Shown here: one piece after another, positions 1-8,038 of the stretch
Numbering within the stretch: the stretch's first letter is position 1
Layout: each line of letters starts with the position of its first letter
Assembly (NCBI GenBank): GCA_002503205.1
Contig: DARE01000001.1
Coordinates: 15,756 to 36,919 of the forward strand
DNA length: 21,164 nucleotides
Source of the DNA: Thermoplasmatales archaeon UBA447
GTDB lineage: Archaea > Thermoplasmatota > Thermoplasmata > Thermoplasmatales > Thermoplasmataceae
Reading direction: 5' to 3'
The notes under the pieces: generated by a model
Databases searched by the model: none
What the model was told of the DNA's origin: nothing
Seen by the model: the letters and a program-made list of their open reading frames with translations, nothing else
Made by a program: the position numbers and the translations under genes

Positions 1-51
1 GATAGAAACAAGCAAAACTGTGCATGATTTCAGAAACATATATCCAGCAAA

Positions 52-102
52 TTTTTATATTCATTAGTATTCTGCTAATATCATTCCAATAGTAATAAGG
101 TG
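52..102 (+). promoter_or_regulatory. Promoter and ribosome-binding site of the APC permease
   Basis: A T/A-rich box (tttttata, 52-59) lies about 50 nt before the TTG start, so transcription would begin near 84. AAGGTG at 97-102 sits 7 nt before the TTG at 110 and matches the archaeal anti-Shine-Dalgarno. An in-frame TAA directly precedes the TTG, so no longer start is possible. Confidence 0.45.
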
Positions 103-109
103 TACCTAA

Positions 110-1660
110 TTGGCAGATACAAACAGTAATTTTCGTTTAAAACGTGCCCAGGTCGGTGTATGGGGTGCAATAGCTGAGGAAATTTCCGCCATGGCACCTG
201 CCTGTGATACAGTGGCATTCATGACCTCTGCAGCCGCATTCGCATTCTTTCTCACACCTCTGGCATTCCTCATAGCCACTTTGACGATGTTCCTTGAAGT
301 TAACACACTTTATCATCTGTCACGGAGGCATGCAAGTGCAGGTGGATATTATGGCTACATTGGCAGTGCATTCGGGCCTACACCGGCAATAACATCCGGC
401 CTCCTGTATGTTATGTACCAGATATCAAGCACAGCTGCAATACCCGTTTATGTTGGCGGCATCGTATTGCCTGGAGTTCTTGAGCTATTCCTTGGTATAT
501 CCCTTCCTGGATGGATCTGGATACCTCTTATACTTGTTTTCATACTTGCACCCATAACCCTTGCAATATTCGGCATCAGGCCCCAGATGAAATATATCAG
601 GATAGCGGCCTTCTTTGAGGTCATATTTCTTGCAGTATTATCCCTGATAATAATACTGGAGGCTAAAGACAACACTCTCGCTGTTTTCAACCCATTTACC
701 AAATCACCTGTGTTTAACAGTGTCGGCGGCCCCCTGAGTGGGCTAGGGCTTGGCATGATATTTGGCCTTACCAGCTTTATTGGGTATGGAGGATCAGCAC
801 CTTTAGGTGAGGAAGCAGTGAATAGCAGGGCAATCACTAAAAGCCTTGCTTTTGGGCTGATAATTGTGGGCATAGTACTTACGGAAGTAGCCTATGCACT
901 CACTGTTGGATGGGGCGTTTCCCTAATGAGTACATTTGCATCTGCCAATATTCCCGGAATTCTTGTAGCCACGGCATACACTGGTGCAGCAGGAGGCATA
1001 ATGCTGTCTCTTGTGGCTTTTAACTCTGCATTTTCAGATTCTGTAGCCATGCAGTCAAACGCAGGGAGAGTATACTTTGCTATGGGGAGGGATGGGGTTC
1101 TCCCCGCATATTTTGCGCAGCTGCATGAAAAATATGTAACTCCGCACAAGGCTTTGCTTTTCATCGGGTCGCTTTCTTCTGCTCTTGCCATTGGAGGAAC
1201 AGCTGCAGTTGCATTTATGATGCATAAGCCTCTGCTTTCCCTCTTCATGCTTTCGTCATCAGATTCATCTGTATCCTCTGTCCTTGGTAATGCATTCAAT
1301 TTATTGACAACACTTGCCCTATTTGGCCTTATCATTACTCATATTCTTCTCAATACCAGTGTGATGACACTCTTCTATAGGCTGAAGGAGAAACATCATG
1401 GGATTTACAACTTCTTGCACATTTCGGAGCATTATGTTTTACCCATTGCTGCTACTGTGATATTTGCATGGGTTCTTTATGAGTCAATTTTCCCACCTGT
1501 ATTCCCCATAACAGAGGCAGTTCTGGCAGCCATTGGTTATCTGATATTTGCATTGTATTATGCCAGGCGGATCGTGAAGAAGAAGCCTTCAGTTGCAGCA
1601 AGGGCCGGCAAATCAGTTAATCTTGTGGAGGAGGAGAAGCTTGAGCAGGTTACCGGTTAG
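110..1660 (+). CDS. APC-superfamily amino-acid permease
   Basis: A 516-residue integral membrane protein with about 12 hydrophobic segments, typical of the amino acid-polyamine-organocation superfamily. It would import or exchange amino acids across the cytoplasmic membrane. Residues 15-60 form the first helices, with a small-residue-rich stretch as in APC TM1. SAGGYYGYIGSAFGP at 76-90 corresponds to the conserved loop/TM3 region, and GYGGSAPLGEEAVN at 225-238 matches the unwound TM6 substrate-site motif followed by the E-E loop. The C-terminal tail (about 490-516) is charged and cytoplasmic. The TTG start is supported by AAGGTG 7 nt upstream and by a stop codon immediately before it. A small gene follows after 1 nt, so the two are probably co-transcribed. 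The substrate cannot be read. A glutamate decarboxylase lies elsewhere in the window, but nothing ties this permease to it. Confidence 0.88.
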   Translation: MADTNSNFRLKRAQVGVWGAIAEEISAMAPACDTVAFMTSAAAFAFFLTPLAFLIATLTMFLEVNTLYHLSRRHASAGGYYGYIGSAFGPTPAITSGLLYVMYQISSTAAIPVYVGGIVLPGVLELFLGISLPGWIWIPLILVFILAPITLAIFGIRPQMKYIRIAAFFEVIFLAVLSLIIILEAKDNTLAVFNPFTKSPVFNSVGGPLSGLGLGMIFGLTSFIGYGGSAPLGEEAVNSRAITKSLAFGLIIVGIVLTEVAYALTVGWGVSLMSTFASANIPGILVATAYTGAAGGIMLSLVAFNSAFSDSVAMQSNAGRVYFAMGRDGVLPAYFAQLHEKYVTPHKALLFIGSLSSALAIGGTAAVAFMMHKPLLSLFMLSSSDSSVSSVLGNAFNLLTTLALFGLIITHILLNTSVMTLFYRLKEKHHGIYNFLHISEHYVLPIAATVIFAWVLYESIFPPVFPITEAVLAAIGYLIFALYYARRIVKKKPSVAARAGKSVNLVEEEKLEQVTG

Positions 1661-1661
1661 A

Positions 1662-1901
1662 ATGGATCTGGCCTTCTTTGACGGGAAAAAGGGAACACTG
1701 AAACTTTTTCCGGATTCACTGGAATTCAAAGGATGGAAAGGTACATCAGCCTCATGGAATGCTGACAAGATCATGGATGTTTCATTTGTCAAGACCGCTA
1801 CCACTACATCCACCCTTTATGTGAATGGGGATGAAATAACCGTATGCAGGGCCCATCTCTGGGCAGCAGATATTAAAAAAATAATGGGTGAAAAATCTTA
1901 G
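1662..1901 (+). CDS. Small unknown protein linked to the permease
   Basis: A 79-residue soluble protein of unrecognised family. The ATG at 1662 is chosen because it lies 1 nt after the permease stop. The longer reading that begins at 1593 would overlap the permease by 68 nt and adds an Arg/Gln-rich leader with no family character. Alternating hydrophobic and polar residues (for example KLFPDSLEF, STLYVNGDEITV) and a short C-terminal helix (AADIKKIM) suggest a small beta-sheet fold capped by a helix, as in PH/GRAM-like domains; that is a guess from pattern only. There is no signal peptide, membrane segment or cysteine cluster (one Cys only). The spacing implies translational coupling to the permease, so a role in its regulation or assembly is possible but unproven. 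Confidence 0.6.
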   Translation: MDLAFFDGKKGTLKLFPDSLEFKGWKGTSASWNADKIMDVSFVKTATTTSTLYVNGDEITVCRAHLWAADIKKIMGEKS

Positions 1902-1942
1902 AGTATATGCATTTGCACATTGGAGTACGTTATAATCAATTT

Positions 1943-1985
1943 AAAAAAAGGAATGCCTGAAATAGTTATTTCATTTCCATTCCTT
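1943..1985 (-). terminator. Stem-loop plus U-tract after the molybdenum hydroxylase operon
   Basis: An imperfect hairpin has outer arms AAGGAATG (1948-1955) and CATTCCTT (1978-1985) and inner arms GAAAT (1959-1963) and ATTTC (1968-1972) around an AGTT loop. Read on the minus strand it is followed by seven U (A-run 1943-1949), the form of an intrinsic terminator, 13 nt after the large-subunit stop. It lies between convergent genes and could also end the permease transcript. Confidence 0.6.
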
Positions 1986-1997
1986 GTTTGCATTATA

Positions 1998-4400
1998 TCA
2001 CTCTGCCTTCTGTTTCGAGGCCATCACTGCCTTCCATATTTTTTCAGGTTTGAGTGGCATGTCTATGTGCCTGATTCCCAGCGGAGAGAGAGCATCCATA
2101 ACAGCATTCACAACAGCTGATGGTGCAGCAATGGTTCCTGCTTCCCCTACGCCCTTCACGCCTATTGGGTTATGCGGAGATGGCGTTTCTGTGAAATAGC
2201 TCTCAATAGATGGCATTTCAACTGCAGTTGGCATGGCATAATCCGAGAGTGATGCAGTGAGGAGTGTTCCAGTGCTGTCAAACACGGACTCCTCATACAG
2301 TGCCTGTGCTAGACCCTGAGCAATACCCCCATGAATCTGGCCTTCCACAATCATGGGATTTATCTGTTTTCCGCAGTCGTCCACAGCAACATATCTCTTT
2401 ATCCTAATTTTGTATGTTTCCGGGTCCACTTCAACATAACAGATGTGCGTCCCAAAAGGATATACAAAATTCTCCGGATCAAAGAAACTGGTGTTTTCAA
2501 GGCCGGGTTCCATCCCATCCGGCACCTCGTCCCCGCCTGCACCATATGCTGCAAGTGCAACGTCTGCCATTGTGCGGAAGTGATCCATATCTCCTGCCGG
2601 ATGGAATTTACCACCTTCAAATAAGATGTCTATCTCCGGCACACCGAGAAGATGTGCTGCAATCTTCCTTGCCTTGTCAACTATTTTCCTGCAGGATATG
2701 GCAATGGCGCCACCTGCCACCACGGTTGTCCTGCTTCCATAAGTTCCCATTCCAAACGGGATCATGCCGGTATCGCCATGAAAGACCTCCACATCCTCAA
2801 TGGGTACCTGAAGCTCATCAGCAGCAAGCTGGGCAAACGTAGTCTCTTCTCCCTGGCCATGCGGATTCCCGCCGGTAAATACAGAAACTTTTCCAGTTGG
2901 ATGTACACGAACTGTGGCGCTTTCCCAGAGTCCAAGCCCAAACCCTGTGGATCTGACCACCTTGGATGGGCCCAGCCCACTTACCTCAATGTAACTGGAT
3001 ATTCCTATCCCCACAAGTTTGCCTTCCTTTCTGAGTTTTTCCTGTTCCTTCCTTAAATCATGGTATCCTATGGCCTGCATTGCCTTATCCAGGGCCTGTA
3101 CATAGTTTCCGCTGTCGTAAACGAGGCCAGTTGGTACTGCATGAGGAAATTCGGAAGCAGGTATGAAGTTCTTCCTCCTGAGCTCTGCAGGGTCCATCTT
3201 AAGCTCCGATGCCAGAATGTCCATCATACGTTCCACAATGAAGGATGCTTCAGGCCTTCCGGCTCCACGGTATGCATCTACCGCCATTGTATTGGTTAAG
3301 ATTCCATGAACTTCACACCCTATTGCCTTTATCCTGTACTGCCCAGGCAAGATCAGGCCAAATAATATGGTTGGGACTCCAGGGGCGGCAGTGGAAAGAA
3401 ATGCCCCCATATTTGCGAAGACCTTTGCCCTTATGCCGAGTACTGTCCCATCCCTCCTGGCAGCCATTTCCACATACTGTATATGATCCCTTCCATGTGT
3501 TGTGGCAAGGAAATTTTCTCTTCTTGTTTCATTCCATTTCACTGGCCTGCCGTAATGCCCGGTCAGATAACATATCACTGCCTCTGGCCCAAGGCAGGAG
3601 ATTTTGCTTCCAAACCCTCCTCCAACATCCGGTGCAATGACTCGAAGCCTGTGCTCTGGAATTCCAAGGATAACTGAAAGAAGGAACCTGTGCACATGAG
3701 GGTTCTGAGTGGTCATCCATACAGTTGTTATTCCGGTTCCACTGTTGTATTCTGCTATCGCCCCTCTTGTCTCCATTGAAGCTGGCTGCAACCTCTGGTT
3801 GACAATCCTCTGCTTTACAACAATATCGGCAGTCCTGAATGTATCCTCAACATTTCCAGTGTCCAGTTTCCACAGAAATGCCCTGTTTCCCGGAACATCC
3901 TCGTAAACTAGAGGTGAAGACCGGTCCTCGGCCTTTTCCATGTCAAGAACGGGATCAAGCGGTTCATACTTCACACTCACCATCTCAGCAGCATCCTCGG
4001 CAATATATGGAGATTCGGCTATTACCACAGCCACAGGATCACCTGCATACCTGACTTTATCTACCGCAATGGCACTGTATCTTGGAACATGCAGATCCGA
4101 ACCGGGAATGTTCCATGCTGTTGGTATCTGATTCAGTTTTCCCTCGAGATCCTTGCCTGTAAGAATTCCGATGACACCAGGCAGTTTCAGAGCATTCTTG
4201 AAGTCAACTTCAATTATCTTTGCATGAGCGTAGTCACTCCTGACAAAGCTTGCATAAAGCGTCCCGGGAAGTGAAATGTCCTCGGTGTACTGTCCGTGCC
4301 CGGTAATCATCCTCTGGTCTTCCCTTCGCTTTATACTTTTTCCTGAATATGCAACACCATGTTCCTCACTCTCAAGTATCTCAACCTGGCCTGGCTTCAA
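1998..4400 (-). CDS. Molybdenum hydroxylase large (molybdopterin) subunit, form II CoxL/aldehyde oxidoreductase type
   Basis: An 800-residue molybdopterin-cytosine-dinucleotide-binding subunit of the xanthine oxidase family, the usual size. Residues 18-130 form the N-terminal a/b hammerhead-type domain (GKSIKRREDQRMITG start). GGGFGSK (260-266), GQGEETTFAQ (515-524) and GTYGSRTT (552-559) line the cofactor. GVGEAG near the C-terminus carries the expected catalytic Glu (E753). The active-site loop is AYRGAGR (376-382), the form II sequence. Genuine aerobic CO dehydrogenases have AYxCSFR with the Cu-binding Cys, which is absent. A CO-oxidising role is therefore unlikely, and an aldehyde substrate such as glyceraldehyde (as in Sulfolobus) is the better inference. 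The start is TTG, overlapping the small-subunit stop (TTGA) and preceded by an exceptionally strong GGGGGTGATT. The next in-frame ATG (residue 31) would cut into the conserved N-terminus. No maturation genes are seen nearby. Confidence 0.9.
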   Translation of the reverse strand: MKPGQVEILESEEHGVAYSGKSIKRREDQRMITGHGQYTEDISLPGTLYASFVRSDYAHAKIIEVDFKNALKLPGVIGILTGKDLEGKLNQIPTAWNIPGSDLHVPRYSAIAVDKVRYAGDPVAVVIAESPYIAEDAAEMVSVKYEPLDPVLDMEKAEDRSSPLVYEDVPGNRAFLWKLDTGNVEDTFRTADIVVKQRIVNQRLQPASMETRGAIAEYNSGTGITTVWMTTQNPHVHRFLLSVILGIPEHRLRVIAPDVGGGFGSKISCLGPEAVICYLTGHYGRPVKWNETRRENFLATTHGRDHIQYVEMAARRDGTVLGIRAKVFANMGAFLSTAAPGVPTILFGLILPGQYRIKAIGCEVHGILTNTMAVDAYRGAGRPEASFIVERMMDILASELKMDPAELRRKNFIPASEFPHAVPTGLVYDSGNYVQALDKAMQAIGYHDLRKEQEKLRKEGKLVGIGISSYIEVSGLGPSKVVRSTGFGLGLWESATVRVHPTGKVSVFTGGNPHGQGEETTFAQLAADELQVPIEDVEVFHGDTGMIPFGMGTYGSRTTVVAGGAIAISCRKIVDKARKIAAHLLGVPEIDILFEGGKFHPAGDMDHFRTMADVALAAYGAGGDEVPDGMEPGLENTSFFDPENFVYPFGTHICYVEVDPETYKIRIKRYVAVDDCGKQINPMIVEGQIHGGIAQGLAQALYEESVFDSTGTLLTASLSDYAMPTAVEMPSIESYFTETPSPHNPIGVKGVGEAGTIAAPSAVVNAVMDALSPLGIRHIDMPLKPEKIWKAVMASKQKAE

Positions 4401-4891
4401 TTTGAATCACCCCCTGATGTTTCAGCTGCATACTTCACTGCAGCCACAATATTACTGTATCCGGTGCAACGGCAGAGGTTGCCTGAGATCCCCCATCTTA
4501 TCTCTTCATCTGAGGGATGAGGATTCTCCTTAAGCAGGAATGCAGTTGACATGATCATTCCAGGTGTGCAGAAACCGCACTGTAAACCGTGCTTTTCTCT
4601 GAATGCCTCCTGAATTCTGCTGAGCTTTCCGTCCCTTTCAAGTCCTTCCACAGTTGTGATGGAGGAGCCATCAGCCTGGACTGCAAACATGGTACAGGAC
4701 TTGACACTGTAGCCATCCATAAGTACAGTGCAGGCACCGCAGTTGGATGTGTCACATCCTATGTGCGTACCGGTTAGGGAGAGTTTGTCCCTGAGAAAAT
4801 GAGTCAGAAGAGTTCTGGGTTCAACATCCCCTTCAACTTTCTTTCCATTCACCGTAAGAGAGATCCTTAACGTTCTGCTTCCTTCACTCAC
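4397..4891 (-). CDS. Molybdenum hydroxylase small [2Fe-2S] subunit
   Basis: A 164-residue iron-sulfur subunit that passes electrons between the Mo site and FAD. The N-terminal plant-type ferredoxin domain has C46, C51, C54 and C66 (GCDTSNCGAC then SC). The C-terminal all-helical domain has C105 and C108 (QCGFC) and C140 and C142 (CRC), the full eight-cysteine set. The GTG start at 4891 overlaps the medium-subunit stop (GTGA) and has AGGTGG upstream. Starting further upstream at 4942 would add an implausible basic/Cys leader overlapping the medium subunit. There is no twin-arginine signal, so the complex is cytoplasmic. Gene order medium-small-large is the classical cox/cut arrangement. Confidence 0.92.
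   Translation of the reverse strand: MSEGSRTLRISLTVNGKKVEGDVEPRTLLTHFLRDKLSLTGTHIGCDTSNCGACTVLMDGYSVKSCTMFAVQADGSSITTVEGLERDGKLSRIQEAFREKHGLQCGFCTPGMIMSTAFLLKENPHPSDEEIRWGISGNLCRCTGYSNIVAAVKYAAETSGGDSN
4405..4414 (-). promoter_or_regulatory. Strong ribosome-binding site fixing the TTG start of the large subunit
   Basis: On the minus strand GGGGGTGATT ends 4 nt before the TTG at 4400. It is nearly a perfect complement of the archaeal 16S 3' end. It lies inside the last codons of the small-subunit gene, so the two cistrons should be translationally coupled. Confidence 0.7.
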
Positions 4892-5766
4892 AGTACACCA
4901 CCTGCCTCCTTTACAGCCCTTATTAGCGCCCTCTTTGCGCACACATTTACCAGATATCTCTTGAAGTCTGCTGAACCCCTCAATGGATCATCTGTAGGAT
5001 CGCATTCATGTGACGCTGCCAGTGCTGCTGACTCTATATTCCTCATAGTTAGCACTTTCCCATAGAGTTCTTTCTCAGCCTTTGCAGCTCTGACAGGCGA
5101 TGCTGATACAGACGTGAGGCCGATCCCTGCATATGTGCAATTTCCCTTCTCGTCAATTGAAATCTGTACCGCTACACCAACTGTTGCAAAATCACCTGCT
5201 TTTCTCTCTATCTTCTCATACGCGGATCCAACCATTCCATCGATATCATGGAATTCTATTGCAGTAAGTATCTCCGAAATATCCACTGATGTTGAAAATG
5301 GTCCTGTGAAAAAAGAATCCGAATCTATCTCTCTCGAACCATTTGGGCCTTCCACATGAGCCTTGCCCCTCAAAGCAATGAAGCAGGCACCCCAGTCGCC
5401 TGAGGGATCAGCATGGCAGAGAGACCCTCCCATTGTGCCCCGGTTGCGAACCTGGGGATCACCTATCCACCTTGAAACTTCTCTAATGAGTGGAAATCTG
5501 TCCCCAATTATTCTTGAATTTTCTATCTCATGATCCGTTACCATGGAACCTATGGTTACACTCTTTTCAGTGTTCCCAATCTTCCTGAGTTCATCAATTC
5601 TGCCAATATCAATCAATGTTGGTATGGAAACTAGTCTGGATTTCAGCAGAGGGATCAGGCTCATCCCCCCTGCCAGAATCCTGGCATCTCCCTGGGATGT
5701 GCCAAGCAATCTTACCGCTTCTTGCAAGGTCTGTGGCCTCTGATAATCGAATGATCCTGGATACAT
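4888..5766 (-). CDS. Molybdenum hydroxylase medium (FAD) subunit
   Basis: A 292-residue FAD-binding subunit (CoxM/CutB type) that accepts electrons from the iron-sulfur subunit. The two FAD motifs are present: AGGMSLIPLL (32-41), and RNRGTMGGS at 107-115 running on to HADPSGD at 118-124. The C-terminal third is the CO-dehydrogenase flavoprotein C-terminal domain. The ATG at 5766 is preferred because GAGGTG lies 4 nt upstream. An in-frame ATG at 5778 adds only four residues and lacks such a site, but it would be used if the transcript were leaderless. This is the first gene of the operon, and its stop overlaps the small-subunit start. It diverges from the first SDR gene across a 163-bp gap. 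Confidence 0.9.
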   Translation of the reverse strand: MYPGSFDYQRPQTLQEAVRLLGTSQGDARILAGGMSLIPLLKSRLVSIPTLIDIGRIDELRKIGNTEKSVTIGSMVTDHEIENSRIIGDRFPLIREVSRWIGDPQVRNRGTMGGSLCHADPSGDWGACFIALRGKAHVEGPNGSREIDSDSFFTGPFSTSVDISEILTAIEFHDIDGMVGSAYEKIERKAGDFATVGVAVQISIDEKGNCTYAGIGLTSVSASPVRAAKAEKELYGKVLTMRNIESAALAASHECDPTDDPLRGSADFKRYLVNVCAKRALIRAVKEAGGVL

Positions 5767-5864
5767 TATGCACCTCATGATCAGATTGGGGTGCTACTAT
5801 TTCAACATTAGGAATTTCAAAGTATGTCAGAAAATATCATAGGATATCTTCTATACAAGCTTAG

Positions 5865-5872
5865 TTATAATA
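5865..5872 (+). promoter_or_regulatory. TATA-type box of the first SDR gene
   Basis: ttataata lies in the divergent gap and predicts a start of transcription near 5895, giving a leader of about 35 nt. No convincing Shine-Dalgarno precedes the ATG at 5930. The opposite-strand promoter of the molybdenum operon must lie in the same gap, but I cannot place it well. Confidence 0.35.
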
Positions 5873-5929
5873 TCCACTGAACCTTAAGAGTCACCGCAAA
5901 GATTTCATAGAATCGATGGTCACCATCCC

Positions 5930-6628
5930 ATGGGTAGATTCATTATTGCTGGGGTTGGACCGGGAATGGGATGCAGCATAGCCAGAGAATTCAAGTCTCA
6001 TGGCGAAACAATTGCGCTTATTTCCAGATCCGAGTTCGGAAAAAATCTTGCGAAGGAGCTTAATGCGTATTACATGAACGCAGACCTGAAAGTCTTCAGA
6101 GACGCGGAAGATACACTTTCACAACTGAAGGAAAAACTTGGGGGAATAGACGGAGTCATACACTGTGCAGGAGGTTTTTTCAGCACCATCGGAATATCTG
6201 AACTGTCACCAGAGAAATTTCTGGAGGCACTGAACAACAATGCCCTTACATTTTTCAATGTTGCAAAGGCTGCGTCAAGTCTGATGAATGAAAAGGGGGG
6301 TTCCATAACTGCTATTTCCGCTGCAAGGAATGTATACTACTCCTCAAATCCTGGATATGCCGCTGGAAAGGGTGCCATTGTATATATGGTGAGATCACTT
6401 GCAAGGAAACTTGCACCATCCAATATAAGGGTAAATGCAGTTGCACCCGGCTTCATAAGAAAGGACGACTGCAATGGCCGTAGATCTGATATGAGGCTTC
6501 TATCTGAAGAGAGATATCCTTCTGCTTTCATCGGAAAGATTGTATACGAACTGGCAACCAATCCACTTATCACAGGGCAGAACATTGAAGCTGATGGCGG
6601 TGTGAGTTCCATTATTCCGGAAAACTGA
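5930..6628 (+). CDS. Short-chain dehydrogenase/reductase (SDR family)
   Basis: A 232-residue Rossmann-fold oxidoreductase using NAD(P)H. The dinucleotide motif is GVGPGMG (8-14), a variant of TGxxxGxG. HCAGG at 78-82 replaces the usual NNAG. The catalytic set is S130, Y143 and K147 (YAAGK), with N103 or a neighbour as the fourth residue. The C-terminal ITGQNIEADGG (214-224) is the classical SDR ending. Atypical glycine and NAG motifs distinguish it from the second SDR downstream, so the pair are not recent duplicates. The substrate is unknown; an alcohol, polyol or sugar is possible. It diverges from the molybdenum aldehyde-oxidoreductase operon, which fits, but does not prove, a shared carbonyl-oxidising route. 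Confidence 0.85.
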   Translation: MGRFIIAGVGPGMGCSIAREFKSHGETIALISRSEFGKNLAKELNAYYMNADLKVFRDAEDTLSQLKEKLGGIDGVIHCAGGFFSTIGISELSPEKFLEALNNNALTFFNVAKAASSLMNEKGGSITAISAARNVYYSSNPGYAAGKGAIVYMVRSLARKLAPSNIRVNAVAPGFIRKDDCNGRRSDMRLLSEERYPSAFIGKIVYELATNPLITGQNIEADGGVSSIIPEN

Positions 6629-6760
6629 AAGTCTCTCCACGTACTTTGAGGAAAAAATCAGGGCATAGTTATTGCCAGAATTTTCGATGCAGTTTTTAAG
6701 CCATAGACCTGCCAATGAATGACGGATAAAGGCTATTAACTATGTTACAATCAAAATTTC

Positions 6761-7498
6761 ATGAATAAAAGTTTTGTCCTTGTCACAGGTTCTTCAGGTG
6801 GATTTGGTAAAGCGATTTCGACTGAGTTAGCCAGAAAAGGCATGAACGTTATTATACATTACAATAAGGGCGTATCAGAAGCAAAGTCGCTTGAACAGGA
6901 AATAAAGAATATTGGGGTTGAAACTGAGATGCTGTCTGCAGATCTGTCACTCCTGGAAGGCCCTGAAAAACTTTCTCAGGAGATTATCAATAGAGGCATG
7001 CGACTGTCAGGTATTGTAAACAATGCCGGCACAGGACGACCCGGGAATGCTGCCAATATCAATGATGATGACTGGGATGCTGTTAGCAATGTCAATTTAA
7101 GGGCACCAGTGCTTCTTGTTAAGAAGCTGCTTCCAGCTATGGATAAACCGTCATCCGTTGTCAATATAGCTTCGGCAGCAGGGATTAGGGCTGGACTCTC
7201 CTCAATAGCCTATGAATCTACCAAAGCCGGCCTAATACATGCCACCAGATCCATGGCCATAACCCTGGCCCCGGATATAAGAGTAAATGCTGTTGCCCCT
7301 GGATTCGTGAAGACCAATATAAACAGCCAGCGACTTTCAGATGAGAGAGTCCTAAACGGCATTTTAAACCGGACCCCACTGAAGAAACTTGGAAAAACTG
7401 ATGATATAGCAAAGCTTGTTTCGTTCCTTCTCTCTAATGATTCTTCATTTATCACAGGGGAGACTATTGTCATAGATGGCGGAATAACACTGGCCTGA
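6761..7498 (+). CDS. Classical short-chain dehydrogenase/reductase, FabG-like
   Basis: A 245-residue classical SDR. It has TGSSGGFG (9-16), NNAG (87-90), the catalytic S138, Y151 and K155 (YESTK), N111-V-N before helix 4, and the terminal FITGETIVIDGG. HYNKG after beta-2 resembles NADP-preferring FabG-type enzymes, which is an inference. By family it could be a 3-oxoacyl reductase-like enzyme or a sugar/polyol dehydrogenase; sequence alone does not decide. The ATG at 6761 has no Shine-Dalgarno. ctattaac around 6734-6740, about 25 nt upstream, suggests a leaderless transcript separate from the first SDR, 132 bp away. The gene ends before a strong stem-loop shared with the convergent neighbour. 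Confidence 0.88.
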   Translation: MNKSFVLVTGSSGGFGKAISTELARKGMNVIIHYNKGVSEAKSLEQEIKNIGVETEMLSADLSLLEGPEKLSQEIINRGMRLSGIVNNAGTGRPGNAANINDDDWDAVSNVNLRAPVLLVKKLLPAMDKPSSVVNIASAAGIRAGLSSIAYESTKAGLIHATRSMAITLAPDIRVNAVAPGFVKTNINSQRLSDERVLNGILNRTPLKKLGKTDDIAKLVSFLLSNDSSFITGETIVIDGGITLA

Positions 7499-7549
7499 TT
7501 TTACCTGATGATTTCCCACAATATGTAATCATTTTTGAAAAATAACCCA

Positions 7550-7567
7550 GGCTGGCAAAATCCAGCC
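7550..7567. terminator. Stem-loop between convergent genes
   Basis: GGCTGG (7550-7555) pairs perfectly with CCAGCC (7562-7567) around a CAAAAT loop. On the minus strand it is followed by a U-rich tract (complement of 7531-7545). It lies between the second SDR stop and the stop of the membrane-protein gene, so it can serve both. Confidence 0.55.
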
Positions 7568-7577
7568 CGGATATAAT

Positions 7578-7976
7578 TTATTGCTGACCATTTCCCGGCG
7601 GAGTCTGGGCTACCTGTGGAGGTGATTCAGGAAAAGGTTTCCATGTGATAGCCAATATTCCACCGATAAGGCCGAGCAAAAATCCTATAAAGAATCCACC
7701 AAAGGCTCCAAACCAGCTGATTATTGAGAAAACAAGAATCAGGATTCCATAAGTAACATGCTGCTCCGGATGGGCGTTGAGAAGAGATGCGAATACTATG
7801 ATCAAAATTCCGAAAATTATTCCTCCAATTCCCAGAACAGCTCCTACTCCAAAGGCAAAAAATGTAAAAGCTGCACCTATCGCTGATATGACAAGTCCTC
7901 CAATCAGCACAAAAATACCCCCTATGAGAGAAAGCACAAAGGCGGCTGTCGGTTTCTGCATTGTTTGATTATTCAC
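7578..7976 (-). CDS. Small four-helix membrane protein of unknown function
   Basis: A 132-residue protein with four hydrophobic, Gly/Ile-rich segments at roughly 12-34, 38-62, 74-92 and 94-112. A short Pro/Gln-rich C-terminal tail follows (PESPPQVAQTPPGNGQQ). No catalytic motif is visible; it looks like the small DUF4064-type membrane proteins common in archaea and Gram-positive bacteria. The GTG at 7976 lies about 25 nt after a good TATA box, and the ATG six codons in (7961) is the alternative. An A/T palindrome separates the TATA box from the start. Confidence 0.65.
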   Translation of the reverse strand: MNNQTMQKPTAAFVLSLIGGIFVLIGGLVISAIGAAFTFFAFGVGAVLGIGGIIFGILIIVFASLLNAHPEQHVTYGILILVFSIISWFGAFGGFFIGFLLGLIGGILAITWKPFPESPPQVAQTPPGNGQQ

Positions 7977-7980
7977 AAGA

Positions 7981-8004
7981 ATATAATTATATGATCTATT
8001 TAAA
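7981..8004 (-). promoter_or_regulatory. Promoter of the small membrane protein, with palindrome
   Basis: On the minus strand TTTAAATA (8004-7997) is centred about 25 nt before the GTG at 7976, predicting a leaderless mRNA. A perfect 12-bp palindrome, ATATAATTATAT (7981-7992), lies between box and start; being all A/T it may be chance. Confidence 0.45.
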
Positions 8005-8038
8005 TATTTGTGAAAAAATGTACTTCACAATCATGAAG

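Noticed and set aside
448..1335. Two long minus-strand frames inside the permease gene
   Set aside because: They are low-complexity shadows of the permease reading frame, with no motif or start signal.
2414..3677. Several plus-strand frames across the molybdenum large subunit
   Set aside because: They are antisense shadows rich in Pro, His, Ser and Cys; the minus-strand frame has all the cofactor motifs.
4397..4942. Longer small-subunit start at 4942
   Set aside because: It would overlap the medium subunit by 55 nt and add a non-homologous leader; GTG at 4891 has a ribosome-binding site and the operon's overlap style.
1998..5766. Aerobic carbon monoxide dehydrogenase (coxMSL)
   Set aside because: Gene order fits, but the large subunit has AYRGAGR instead of the AYxCSFR loop needed for the Cu-Mo site.
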